Part shown: positions 1 to 5,435 of the stretch, piece by piece | Numbering within the stretch: position 1 is the first letter of the stretch | How the letters are laid out: every line of letters begins with the position of its first letter | NCBI GenBank assembly: GCA_028280675.1 | Contig: JANQLI010000333.1 | Coordinates: forward strand, 1 to 6,294 | Reading direction: 5' to 3' | DNA length: 6,294 bases | Source: Alphaproteobacteria bacterium | GTDB lineage: Bacteria > Pseudomonadota > Alphaproteobacteria > SMXP01 | Position numbers and translations under genes: made by a program | The notes under the pieces: model-generated | Seen by the model: only the letters and a program-made list of their open reading frames with translations | The model's database searches: none | Told to the model about the DNA's origin: nothing

Positions 1-472
1 CGTGTCGGCGGCGCGTGCGATGGTGCTGGGAACGGATATTCAGGTCATCGGCGTGACGACTTTACAGGCGGTGGCGGCGGCTGTGACGGAGGCAACGGAG
101 ACCGATTGTATCGCTGTGGTTTTTGATGCGCGCCGCGGTGAGGTTTATATGCAGCTCTTTTATGCCGATCTGACGCCGCTATCAGATCCTGCGGTGTTGC
201 CGCCTGAACAGGCTGTTGCGGACATGTGCGCAAAAGCAAAAGACACACAGATTGTCTTAGCTGGCACCGGCGTTCCCCTTGTCATGCCGGGACTCGCGAG
301 CGCCCGGCATCCGTTTTTGTTGAGTGCGGCTTTAGGGCAGCCTGACGCGCCGCACATTGCGCGCCTTGCGGCAAGCGCTGCTGATCCTGAAGGCGTGGTT
401 CCCTCACCGTTTTATTTACGTCCGCCCGATGCCAAATTGCCTGCCTCTGCGCGCACTGATGTCGTGGCATAG
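1..472 (+). CDS. tsaB: tRNA t6A37 biosynthesis protein TsaB, C-terminal part (5' end outside window)
   Basis: TsaB is the ASKHA-fold scaffold partner of TsaD. With TsaE and TsaC it makes threonylcarbamoyl-adenosine at position 37 of tRNAs that read ANN codons, in the cytoplasm. The window opens inside the gene. Base 1 ends a codon begun upstream, and the first full codon (GTG at 2) encodes an internal Val of the stretch VSAARAMVLGTD, which in the family directly follows the GPGSFTGLR motif. The visible 156 residues include the family stretches VIGVTTLQAVA (residues 16-26), DARRGEVYMQLFY (42-54) and the C-terminal PFYLRPPDAKLPA (about 136-148). Family members are usually around 220 residues, so roughly the first 70-80 are missing. 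The stop is TAG at 470-472. rimI follows after 9 bases, and tsaB-rimI is a common pairing, which supports the call. No frameshift is visible. Confidence 0.93.
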   Translation, partial: VSAARAMVLGTDIQVIGVTTLQAVAAAVTEATETDCIAVVFDARRGEVYMQLFYADLTPLSDPAVLPPEQAVADMCAKAKDTQIVLAGTGVPLVMPGLASARHPFLLSAALGQPDAPHIARLAASAADPEGVVPSPFYLRPPDAKLPASARTDVVA

Positions 473-475
473 AGG
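471..475 (+). promoter_or_regulatory. Ribosome-binding site of rimI overlapping the tsaB stop
   Basis: AGAGG ends 6 bases before the GTG start at 482, and its first two bases are also the last two bases of the tsaB TAG stop. The arrangement suggests that rimI is translated by ribosomes finishing tsaB. It also supports GTG 482 as the start, since no ATG lies near it. Confidence 0.6.
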
Positions 476-481
476 TGCGGT

Positions 482-940
482 GTGGCGCCTTCATGCCATA
501 TCCTCGGAGCTGAAGGAGCCGCCCTTTACGCAGCCCTGCACGCGGACTGTTTTGAAGAGCCGTGGACGGAACCGGCCTTTCGGGATCTGTTGGTGTCGCC
601 CAGTGTCACGGGGTGGGTGATCGCAAAGGACGAAGGTGAGCCCTGCGGTCTTTTGCTAGTGCAAAGGGCCGCGCAGCAGGCGGAAATTCTCACGATCGGG
701 ATACAGCCTGCGTCGCGCGGCCAAGGGCTGGCGGGTCAATTGCTGCGGCAGGCGCTCGAATCGCTTTCTCAAGACGCGGTGACCGAGCTTTTTCTGGATG
801 TCGCCGAAGACAATATAGCGGCGCGGGCGCTCTATAGGGCCGCGGGATTTGAAGAATTTGGCCGCCGCCCGCGCTATTATAAACGGGGCGACACACGCAT
901 TGATGCCTTAAACTTGCGGCGGCGTCACGTTAACCTTTGA
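482..940 (+). CDS. rimI: Ribosomal protein alanine/serine N-acetyltransferase RimI (GNAT family)
   Basis: The predicted cytoplasmic GNAT enzyme has 152 residues. RimI transfers acetyl from acetyl-CoA to the N-terminal residue of ribosomal protein S18, and homologues can act on other N-termini. The N-terminal FEEPWTEPAFRDLL (residues 24-37) is typical of RimI. The acetyl-CoA pyrophosphate-binding loop is RGQGLAGQLL (79-88), preceded by the strand ILTIGIQP. The C-terminal half has N111, Y118, AGFEEFGRR (121-129) and YY (132-133). Y118 aligns with the proposed general acid (Tyr115 in the Salmonella enzyme). The general-base Glu103 position is Asp106 here, in FLDVAEDN. The start is GTG 482 with a good Shine-Dalgarno sequence. 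The length is normal for RimI, and the position just after tsaB separates it from other GNATs. The exact substrate is inferred from family. Confidence 0.9.
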   Translation: MAPSCHILGAEGAALYAALHADCFEEPWTEPAFRDLLVSPSVTGWVIAKDEGEPCGLLLVQRAAQQAEILTIGIQPASRGQGLAGQLLRQALESLSQDAVTELFLDVAEDNIAARALYRAAGFEEFGRRPRYYKRGDTRIDALNLRRRHVNL

Positions 941-942
941 TT

Positions 943-959
943 TTTAGAGCGATTCTTGG
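943..959 (+). promoter_or_regulatory. Weak imperfect dyad in the gap before fur, possibly an Irr/ICE-like site
   Basis: The 17 bases read TTTAGAG-CGA-TTCTTGG. The core AGA...TCT is an inverted repeat, and about 10 of 14 specified positions match the iron control element consensus as I remember it (TTTAGAA-N3-TTCTAAA), which is bound by Irr in some alphaproteobacteria. The right half is poor (TGG where AAA is expected). It lies about 55 bases before the fur start, where an operator would make sense, but a match this weak can easily arise by chance. Confidence 0.15.
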
Positions 960-1000
960 TTGGATAGGCTAAAGTCAAAGACCCGGCATAAGCACATTAA

Positions 1001-1006
1001 AGAGAG
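1001..1006 (+). promoter_or_regulatory. Ribosome-binding site deciding the fur start
   Basis: AGAGAG lies 7 bases before ATG 1014. It favours that ATG over the in-frame TTG at 960, which would add 18 mostly basic residues that the family lacks and has only a poor AGAG upstream. Confidence 0.6.
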
Positions 1007-1013
1007 TAGAAGA

Positions 1014-1436
1014 ATGGACCGTCTTGAAAAGTTATGCGTAGAAAAGGGAATGCGGATGACCGATCAACGCCGGACGATCGCCCGCGTTCTTTCAGAATCC
1101 GATGACCACCCGGATGTCGAAGAGCTTTACCAGCGCGCCTCTGCGGCTGATCCGAAGATCAGTATTGCGACTGTTTACCGAACCGTGCGTTTGTTTGAAG
1201 AGGCCGGTATCCTGGAGCGCCTCGATTTTCGTGATGGCCGGGCCCGTTACGAGGAAATACCGAAAGAGCATCATGACCATCTCATCAATGTCAAAACCGG
1301 CGAGGTGATCGAATTTCAAAGTGAGGAAATTGAGGCTCTGCAAACCCGCGTGGCCAAGGAGTTGGGCTTTACATTGGTCGATCACCGATTAGAGCTTTAT
1401 GGCATGCCCGAGGACGATTCGTCCGCTGAAAGCTGA
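1014..1436 (+). CDS. fur: Fur/Mur-type metal-responsive transcriptional regulator
   Basis: The protein has 140 residues, usual for the family. Fur binds DNA as a metal-loaded dimer and represses iron-uptake or, in many alphaproteobacteria (then called Mur), manganese-uptake genes. The winged helix covers about residues 1-80, with recognition-helix region ISIATVYRTVRLFEEAGIL at 49-67. The dimerisation domain carries HHDHL (86-90) and LVDHRLELYG (121-130). Likely metal ligands are intact: H32, E80, H87 and H89 for one site, and H86, D88, E107 and H124 for the other. The paired cysteines that hold the structural zinc in E. coli Fur just after HHDHL are replaced by N92 and T95, and the only Cys is C8. 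This is the usual alphaproteobacterial Fur/Mur form. HHDHL rather than a histidine-rich haem-regulatory motif argues against Irr. Whether it senses iron or manganese cannot be told from sequence. The start is ATG 1014. Confidence 0.92.
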   Translation: MDRLEKLCVEKGMRMTDQRRTIARVLSESDDHPDVEELYQRASAADPKISIATVYRTVRLFEEAGILERLDFRDGRARYEEIPKEHHDHLINVKTGEVIEFQSEEIEALQTRVAKELGFTLVDHRLELYGMPEDDSSAES

Positions 1437-1441
1437 AAAGG

Positions 1442-1472
1442 TTGTTTTTCGCACAGCGATGCCGCATATAAC
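1442..1472 (+). promoter_or_regulatory. Possible sigma70-like promoter for the miaB operon
   Basis: TTGTTT (1442-1447) and TATAAC (1467-1472) resemble -35 and -10 hexamers, separated by 19 bases, which is longer than ideal. They lie in the largest gap of the window, upstream of miaB. The assignment rests on hexamer similarity only, and the -10 overlaps the left arm of the hairpin at 1470-1495. Confidence 0.25.
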
Positions 1473-1495
1473 GCCCCTGATTTATGACGGGCGTT
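1470..1495 (+). terminator. Short GC-rich hairpin after fur, weak terminator candidate
   Basis: AACGCCC (1470-1476) and GGGCGTT (1489-1495) are perfect inverted arms of 7 bp around a 12-base loop, 33 bases after the fur stop. The following bases, TAAAG, are not a true T-tract, so a classical intrinsic terminator is doubtful. It could be a leaky terminator or an RNA structure in the miaB leader. Confidence 0.3.
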
Positions 1496-1522
1496 TAAAG
1501 GCGCTCTTGTTGTGGTGCTGTT

Positions 1523-1527
1523 AGGGG
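1523..1527 (+). promoter_or_regulatory. Ribosome-binding site of miaB
   Basis: AGGGG lies 9 bases before GTG 1537. An in-frame TAG at 1522-1524 excludes any start further upstream, so GTG 1537 is the longest possible start. Confidence 0.55.
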
Positions 1528-1536
1528 TACGCGGTC

Positions 1537-2892
1537 GTGCCGAAAAAGAATGTCTATATCAAGACATATGGATGTCAGATGAACGTCTACGATTCTGAGC
1601 GGATGGTGGATGTGTTGTCGCCGCTTGGCTATGCGCCAACCGATGATCCGGCGGCAGCGGATATGATGATCTTGAACACCTGTCACATACGCGAAAAAGC
1701 ATCTGAAAAAGTCTATTCGGAATTGGGACGGCTCAAACAGTTTAAAGAGAAAAAGGCCGAAGAGGGTGACAAGGTGATCATGGCTGTGGCGGGCTGTGTA
1801 GCGCAAGCCGAAGGCGATGAGATGATGAAACGCCAGCCCGCGGTGGATATGGTGTTTGGTCCGCAGGCCTATCACCATTTGCCGGAATTGATTGCCAAAG
1901 CCGAACGTCAAGAGGGACGTATTCTTGATACGGACTTTCCTGTTGAAGACAAGTTTGACCACCTTCCCGCCACACGTCTTACTGCCGGGCCGACGGCCTT
2001 TCTCAGCATTCAAGAAGGGTGCGATAAGTTTTGCGCATTTTGCGTTGTGCCTTACACGCGGGGGGCGGAATTTTCGCGCCCCGTCGCACAGATTGAAGAC
2101 GAAGCGCGACGCTTAATTGCCTCCGGCGTGCGTGAAATCACGTTACTCGGCCAAAATGTCAATGCCTATCACGGCGAAGCGCCCGGTGCGGGATTAACCG
2201 TGTGGACTTTGGGCCGCTTAATCCGGCATCTTGCGGACATTGATGGCTTGGACCGTCTTCGTTACACCACCAGTCATCCGCGCGATATGGACGCGGAGTT
2301 GATTTCAGCGCATGCAGACGTTCCGCAATTGATGCCTTACTTGCATTTGCCGATCCAGTCGGGCGCAGACCGGGTTTTGCAGGCGATGAATCGTCAGCAT
2401 ACGGCGGATATGTATCGCGCGTTAATCGATCGTATCCGGGATGCGCGTCCTGATATTGCGATGTCTTCGGATTTCATTGTCGGGTTTCCAGGAGAAAGTG
2501 ACGCCGATTTCGAGGCGACGATGCAATTGGTGCGGGACGTGACTTATGCGCAAGCCTTCTCGTTTAAATATAGTGCGCGCCCTGGCACGCCAGCCGCAGA
2601 GGCAGAGGATCAAATCCCGGAAGAGGTCAAAACAGCGCGATTGGCGGCATTACAGGCCTTGCTTGTCACACAACAGAAACAATTTAACCATAATCTCATT
2701 GACCAAGTGATCCCGGTTTTATTTGAAAAACCAGGGCGTTACGAGGGGCAGGTCATCGGCCGCAGCCCCTATTTACAGGCGGTGCATGTGAAGAATGATG
2801 CAGACCTGATCGGGAAAATGGCGTATGTTAAGGTGACGGCTGCGCAGCAAAATTCCCTTGCTGGCGAGCTGTGCGATTACCCTGTGTCTTAA
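1537..2892 (+). CDS. miaB: tRNA-2-methylthio-N6-dimethylallyladenosine synthase MiaB
   Basis: This is a radical-SAM methylthiotransferase of 451 residues. It converts i6A37 to ms2i6A37 in tRNAs that read UNN codons, using two 4Fe-4S clusters and S-adenosylmethionine. The N-terminal UPF0004/MTTase domain opens with VYIKTYGCQMNVYDSE. Its three cluster ligands are C13, C49 (in LNTCHIREKA) and C87 (in VAGCVAQ). The radical-SAM cluster motif CxxxCxxC is C162, C166 and C169, in QEGCDKFCAFCVVPYTRG. Other family blocks are LLGQNVNAY (203-211), TSHPRD (245-250), YLHLPIQSG (268-276) and DFIVGFPGE (312-320). A TRAM RNA-binding domain occupies about 381-447. HIREKA after the second Cys, together with overall length, fits MiaB rather than RimO or MtaB. 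The protein needs iron, and its gene follows fur; co-regulation is only an inference. All catalytic cysteines are present. Confidence 0.97.
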   Translation: MPKKNVYIKTYGCQMNVYDSERMVDVLSPLGYAPTDDPAAADMMILNTCHIREKASEKVYSELGRLKQFKEKKAEEGDKVIMAVAGCVAQAEGDEMMKRQPAVDMVFGPQAYHHLPELIAKAERQEGRILDTDFPVEDKFDHLPATRLTAGPTAFLSIQEGCDKFCAFCVVPYTRGAEFSRPVAQIEDEARRLIASGVREITLLGQNVNAYHGEAPGAGLTVWTLGRLIRHLADIDGLDRLRYTTSHPRDMDAELISAHADVPQLMPYLHLPIQSGADRVLQAMNRQHTADMYRALIDRIRDARPDIAMSSDFIVGFPGESDADFEATMQLVRDVTYAQAFSFKYSARPGTPAAEAEDQIPEEVKTARLAALQALLVTQQKQFNHNLIDQVIPVLFEKPGRYEGQVIGRSPYLQAVHVKNDADLIGKMAYVKVTAAQQNSLAGELCDYPVS

Positions 2893-2944
2893 AGGCGGCC
2901 TATCTGCGCCCTGAGACGGAACAAAGAGGCAGTTAAGAAAACGC

Positions 2945-3982
2945 TTGAGTAGACAAGCATCTGGACGGCGCAAATCCCTCGAATCGGCTGCAGCCAGCGG
3001 CGGGAAAGGGCGCACACAAAACACTCTCCAATTCGAAGTGAGCGCGATAGAGCACTTGGCCGACCTGTGCGGAAGCCATGACCGCCATCTTGCGATGATT
3101 GAGCAAGCCTTCAATGTCTATGTGGTGCCAAAGGGCAATTGCTTGACCATTGAAGGCGGGCGCCATGATGTGCACCGCGCCCATCAGGTGCTTGATGAGC
3201 TGACAACCCGTCTTGCGAACGGTTTGGCTGTTGATGAGCCCGAAGTGGCGGCGGCGATCAGAATGGTCGTCGGGGCCGATCACGCAAAGGGGCCTGTCTC
3301 CACTGCGCTTGAACGTCATCAAATCCGCACATACCGCAAAGTGATTTCGCCGCGCTCGCCCCGGCAAAGCGCCTATATTGATGCGCTTGGCTCGCATGAT
3401 TTGGTGTTCGGTGTGGGACCGGCGGGGACCGGCAAAACCTATCTCGCGGTGGCTGTGGGGGTGGCCATGCTGATGCGCGGCGAAGTCGAGCGCCTCATCC
3501 TGTCCCGTCCGGCTGTGGAAGCGGGGGAAAATTTGGGCTTTCTGCCAGGTGACATGCGGGAAAAGGTCGATCCCTATTTACGGCCTCTTTATGATGCGAT
3601 GCATGATATGATGCCGGGGGATCAGGTCAATAAACGGCTGGAAAATGCGGATATTGAGGTGGCCCCCCTTGCCTTTATGCGTGGCCGCACCTTGTCAAAC
3701 GCCTTTGTGATTCTCGATGAAGCGCAAAACTGCTTGCCGATGCAAATTAAGATGTTCTTGACCCGTTTGGGGGATAATTCACGCATGGTGATTACAGGGG
3801 ACCCCACTCAGGTTGATTTGCCGTCGGGGCCGCGGGGGGCGGTGTCCGGGTTGACCGAAGCCCTGCGCATCTTAGATGGCGTCGACGGGATCGCGAAAGT
3901 CACCTTCTCCGATGCCGATGTGGTGCGGCACCCCCTCGTTGCACGGATTATTCGCGCCTATAATGAACGGGAACATGGCTGA
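2945..3982 (+). CDS. phoH: PhoH family P-loop ATPase (YbeZ)
   Basis: The predicted cytoplasmic nucleotide-binding protein has 345 residues and belongs to the PhoH/YbeZ family. It is thought to work with the YbeY ribonuclease in rRNA processing, and related domains are ATP-dependent RNA helicases. A KH-like N-terminal region spans about 28-95, followed by the linker RKVISPRSPRQSAYIDAL (131-148). Walker A is GPAGTGKT (158-165), then SRPAVEAGE (187-195) and LGFLPGD (197-203). Walker B is VILDEAQN (255-262), followed by TGDPTQVDLP (284-293) and the C-terminal VRHPLVARIIRAY. The start is the only weakly supported part. TTG 2945 is the first start-type codon after an in-frame TGA at 2912-2914, with AAGAGG 15 bases upstream, too far to be ideal. 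It gives about 28 basic, Ser/Ala/Gly-rich residues before the conserved region. The 3' end overlaps ybeY by 8 bases. Confidence 0.95.
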   Translation: MSRQASGRRKSLESAAASGGKGRTQNTLQFEVSAIEHLADLCGSHDRHLAMIEQAFNVYVVPKGNCLTIEGGRHDVHRAHQVLDELTTRLANGLAVDEPEVAAAIRMVVGADHAKGPVSTALERHQIRTYRKVISPRSPRQSAYIDALGSHDLVFGVGPAGTGKTYLAVAVGVAMLMRGEVERLILSRPAVEAGENLGFLPGDMREKVDPYLRPLYDAMHDMMPGDQVNKRLENADIEVAPLAFMRGRTLSNAFVILDEAQNCLPMQIKMFLTRLGDNSRMVITGDPTQVDLPSGPRGAVSGLTEALRILDGVDGIAKVTFSDADVVRHPLVARIIRAYNEREHG

Positions 3983-4475
3983 ACTCTCTCTTGATATGCA
4001 AAGCGTGGCTTGGGCCGACCTGCTCACAGATGCCGAGGCGCAGCTTCAGCGCGCCATTGATGCAGTGATGGTGCGTCTTGTGCCGCACCATGACAGTGTG
4101 GAAGTCAGCGTTGTGCTGACGGATGATGCGACAATGCAGCACTTGAATAAAACTTATCGCGGTCAGGAGAAACCCACTAACGTGCTGTCGTTTCCAAGCG
4201 GCATGACGCTCAACGGCGATGCGCCGGTCCTGTTGGGCGATCTTGTGTTGACGCATGAAACCATTGCGCGGGAAGCCGCGCAGCAAGGCAAATCTTTCCT
4301 GCACCACACATTGCATCTTGCTGTGCATGGCGTTTTGCATCTTCTCGCGTTTGATCATGAAACGGACGCTGACGCTTCAGACATGGAAGCGCTGGAGGTG
4401 TCCATTCTAGCCGATTTAGGTGTCAATAATCCGTATCAGGACAATCATGCCGCCATGGAGCCTGCGCATGGCTGA
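3975..4475 (+). CDS. ybeY: Endoribonuclease YbeY (16S rRNA maturation and ribosome quality control)
   Basis: YbeY is a single-strand endoribonuclease with one metal ion that helps mature the 3' end of 16S rRNA and remove defective ribosomes. The protein has 166 residues, a normal length. The metal-binding motif H-x3-H-x5-H is HGVLHLLAFDH, with ligands H118, H122 and H128. The other signature, LNKTYRGQEKPTNVLSFP (57-74), contains the conserved functional arginine (R62). GDLVLTHET (88-96) is also typical. One oddity is Ala125 where the family motif (HGxLHLxGyDH) usually has Gly, although the three His are intact. ATG 3975 shares ATGGCTGA with the phoH stop. An in-frame ATG at 3963 would add MNGN; neither start has a strong Shine-Dalgarno sequence, so translational coupling to phoH is likely. 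The last eight bases overlap corC in the same way. Confidence 0.96.
   Translation: MAELSLDMQSVAWADLLTDAEAQLQRAIDAVMVRLVPHHDSVEVSVVLTDDATMQHLNKTYRGQEKPTNVLSFPSGMTLNGDAPVLLGDLVLTHETIAREAAQQGKSFLHHTLHLAVHGVLHLLAFDHETDADASDMEALEVSILADLGVNNPYQDNHAAMEPAHG
4457..4460 (+). promoter_or_regulatory. Ribosome-binding site of corC within ybeY
   Basis: GGAG lies 7 bases before ATG 4468, inside the end of ybeY. It supports ATG 4468 over the in-frame upstream codon at 4420, which would add 16 residues within ybeY and lacks a comparable site. Confidence 0.5.
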
Positions 4476-5433
4476 CGTGACATCGCATACCAATAAGCGC
4501 GCCCACGAAGAGCTCTCATTTTTCTCCGGATTGATGCAGTCCTTGCGCAGCGTCTTTCGCGGCCGTGACAATGACCCGACTTTGCGCGAATCCTTAGAAG
4601 AATTTATTGAGGATCATGACAACGGTGAAGCGTTACGTGATGAAGAGCGCGACATGCTCATTAATATTCTCAAGTTCGGTGATTTGCGTGTCGAAGATGT
4701 GATGGTGCCGCGGGCTGACATCAAGGCGGTTGAAGAGCATGAGACACTCGACGGCCTTTTAGCGCTGTTGATGGAAGCTGCCCATTCACGCCTGCCAGTG
4801 TATCGTGAAACCTTAGATGATCCTATCGGCATGGTGCACATCAAAGATGTGGTCAAGCTGATGGCGCAGCATCAGACGCGTGAGCTGCAGGATCAGGCGA
4901 CAGCACAGCAGCCTATTGCGCAAATACGCCGCGAAGTTTTGTTTGTTCCCCCGTCCATGCCGGTGGCGGATCTCTTTCTTAAGATGCAAGCTACTCATAT
5001 TCATATGGCGTTGGTGATTGATGAATATGGTGGAACGGATGGTTTGGCGACCATTGAAGACCTTGTGGAAGAGATTGTTGGGGAAATTGAAGACGAGCAC
5101 GACAAAGATACCGGCCCCCGCCTCAAAATGCGCACTGAAGGGGGGTACACCGCTGATGCCCGTGTTGAGATTAATGATTTAGAAGAGCTGTTGGGCGTGG
5201 ACTTTTTGCCTGATGACCGTGAAGAAGATATTGATACGTTAGGGGGGCTTGTGTTCTCGCTTGTGGGGCGCGTCCCGCAGCGCGGTGAACTGGTCACCCA
5301 CCCGTTGGGGTTTGACTTTGAAGTCATTGATGCTGATCCAAGACGTATTAAACGGTTACGGATTATTGATAATCGCAAATCCTCAATGCACCCTGCCGCG
5401 CCAGAACGCAAAAAAACATCTGAGGGGGCTTAG
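4468..5433 (+). CDS. corC: CBS-domain protein of the CorC/HlyC (YbeX) family, soluble form
   Basis: The protein has 321 residues. An N-terminal segment (about 1-75) carries FFSGLMQSLRSVFRGRD and the acidic LEEFIEDHDNGEALRDEER. Then come a CBS domain pair (about 76-135, starting VEDVMVPRADIKAV, and about 145-205, containing HMALVIDEYGGTDGLATIEDLVEEIVGEIEDE) and a C-terminal CorC/HlyC (transporter-associated) domain at about 220-300, with TLGGLVFSLVGRVPQRGE. No hydrophobic DUF21/CNNM membrane domain is present, so it is the short cytosolic form, like E. coli YbeX. CBS pairs bind adenosine nucleotides. The family has been linked to magnesium/cobalt efflux, and YbeX to ribosome metabolism; the sequence alone does not decide which. 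It overlaps ybeY by ATGGCTGA and is followed after 2 bases by lnt, so it sits mid-operon. The name HlyC/haemolysin is historical and does not imply a toxin. Confidence 0.94.
   Translation: MADVTSHTNKRAHEELSFFSGLMQSLRSVFRGRDNDPTLRESLEEFIEDHDNGEALRDEERDMLINILKFGDLRVEDVMVPRADIKAVEEHETLDGLLALLMEAAHSRLPVYRETLDDPIGMVHIKDVVKLMAQHQTRELQDQATAQQPIAQIRREVLFVPPSMPVADLFLKMQATHIHMALVIDEYGGTDGLATIEDLVEEIVGEIEDEHDKDTGPRLKMRTEGGYTADARVEINDLEELLGVDFLPDDREEDIDTLGGLVFSLVGRVPQRGELVTHPLGFDFEVIDADPRRIKRLRIIDNRKSSMHPAAPERKKTSEGA
5422..5427 (+). promoter_or_regulatory. Ribosome-binding site of lnt within corC
   Basis: GAGGGG, part of a longer purine run (GAGGGGG, 5422-5428), lies in the last codons of corC, about 8 bases before GTG 5436. 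It supports that GTG as the lnt start and tight coupling of the two genes. Confidence 0.55.
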
Positions 5434-5435
5434 GG

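Noticed and set aside
960..1013. Upstream TTG start for fur, adding 18 residues
   Set aside because: The extra residues are a basic stretch not seen in Fur proteins, and ATG 1014 has a well-spaced AGAGAG before it.
941..1013. sigma70-type promoter in the rimI-fur gap
   Set aside because: TTGATT (937-942), TTGGTT (956-961) and TAGGCT (965-970) look like hexamers, but no pair has acceptable spacing, so no promoter is called.
1495..2013. Antisense open frame of 172 codons across the 5' part of miaB
   Set aside because: It lies wholly opposite the well-supported miaB, resembles no family I know, and has low-complexity His/Arg/Phe-rich composition typical of the reverse complement of a coding frame.
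2933..3397. Antisense open frame of 154 codons over the start of phoH
   Set aside because: It is a shadow of the phoH coding frame with no recognisable domain and no supporting promoter or ribosome-binding site.
4420..4467. Upstream start for corC at 4420
   Set aside because: It would lie deep inside ybeY with no good ribosome-binding site; ATG 4468 has GGAG 7 bases upstream and gives the normal N-terminus.
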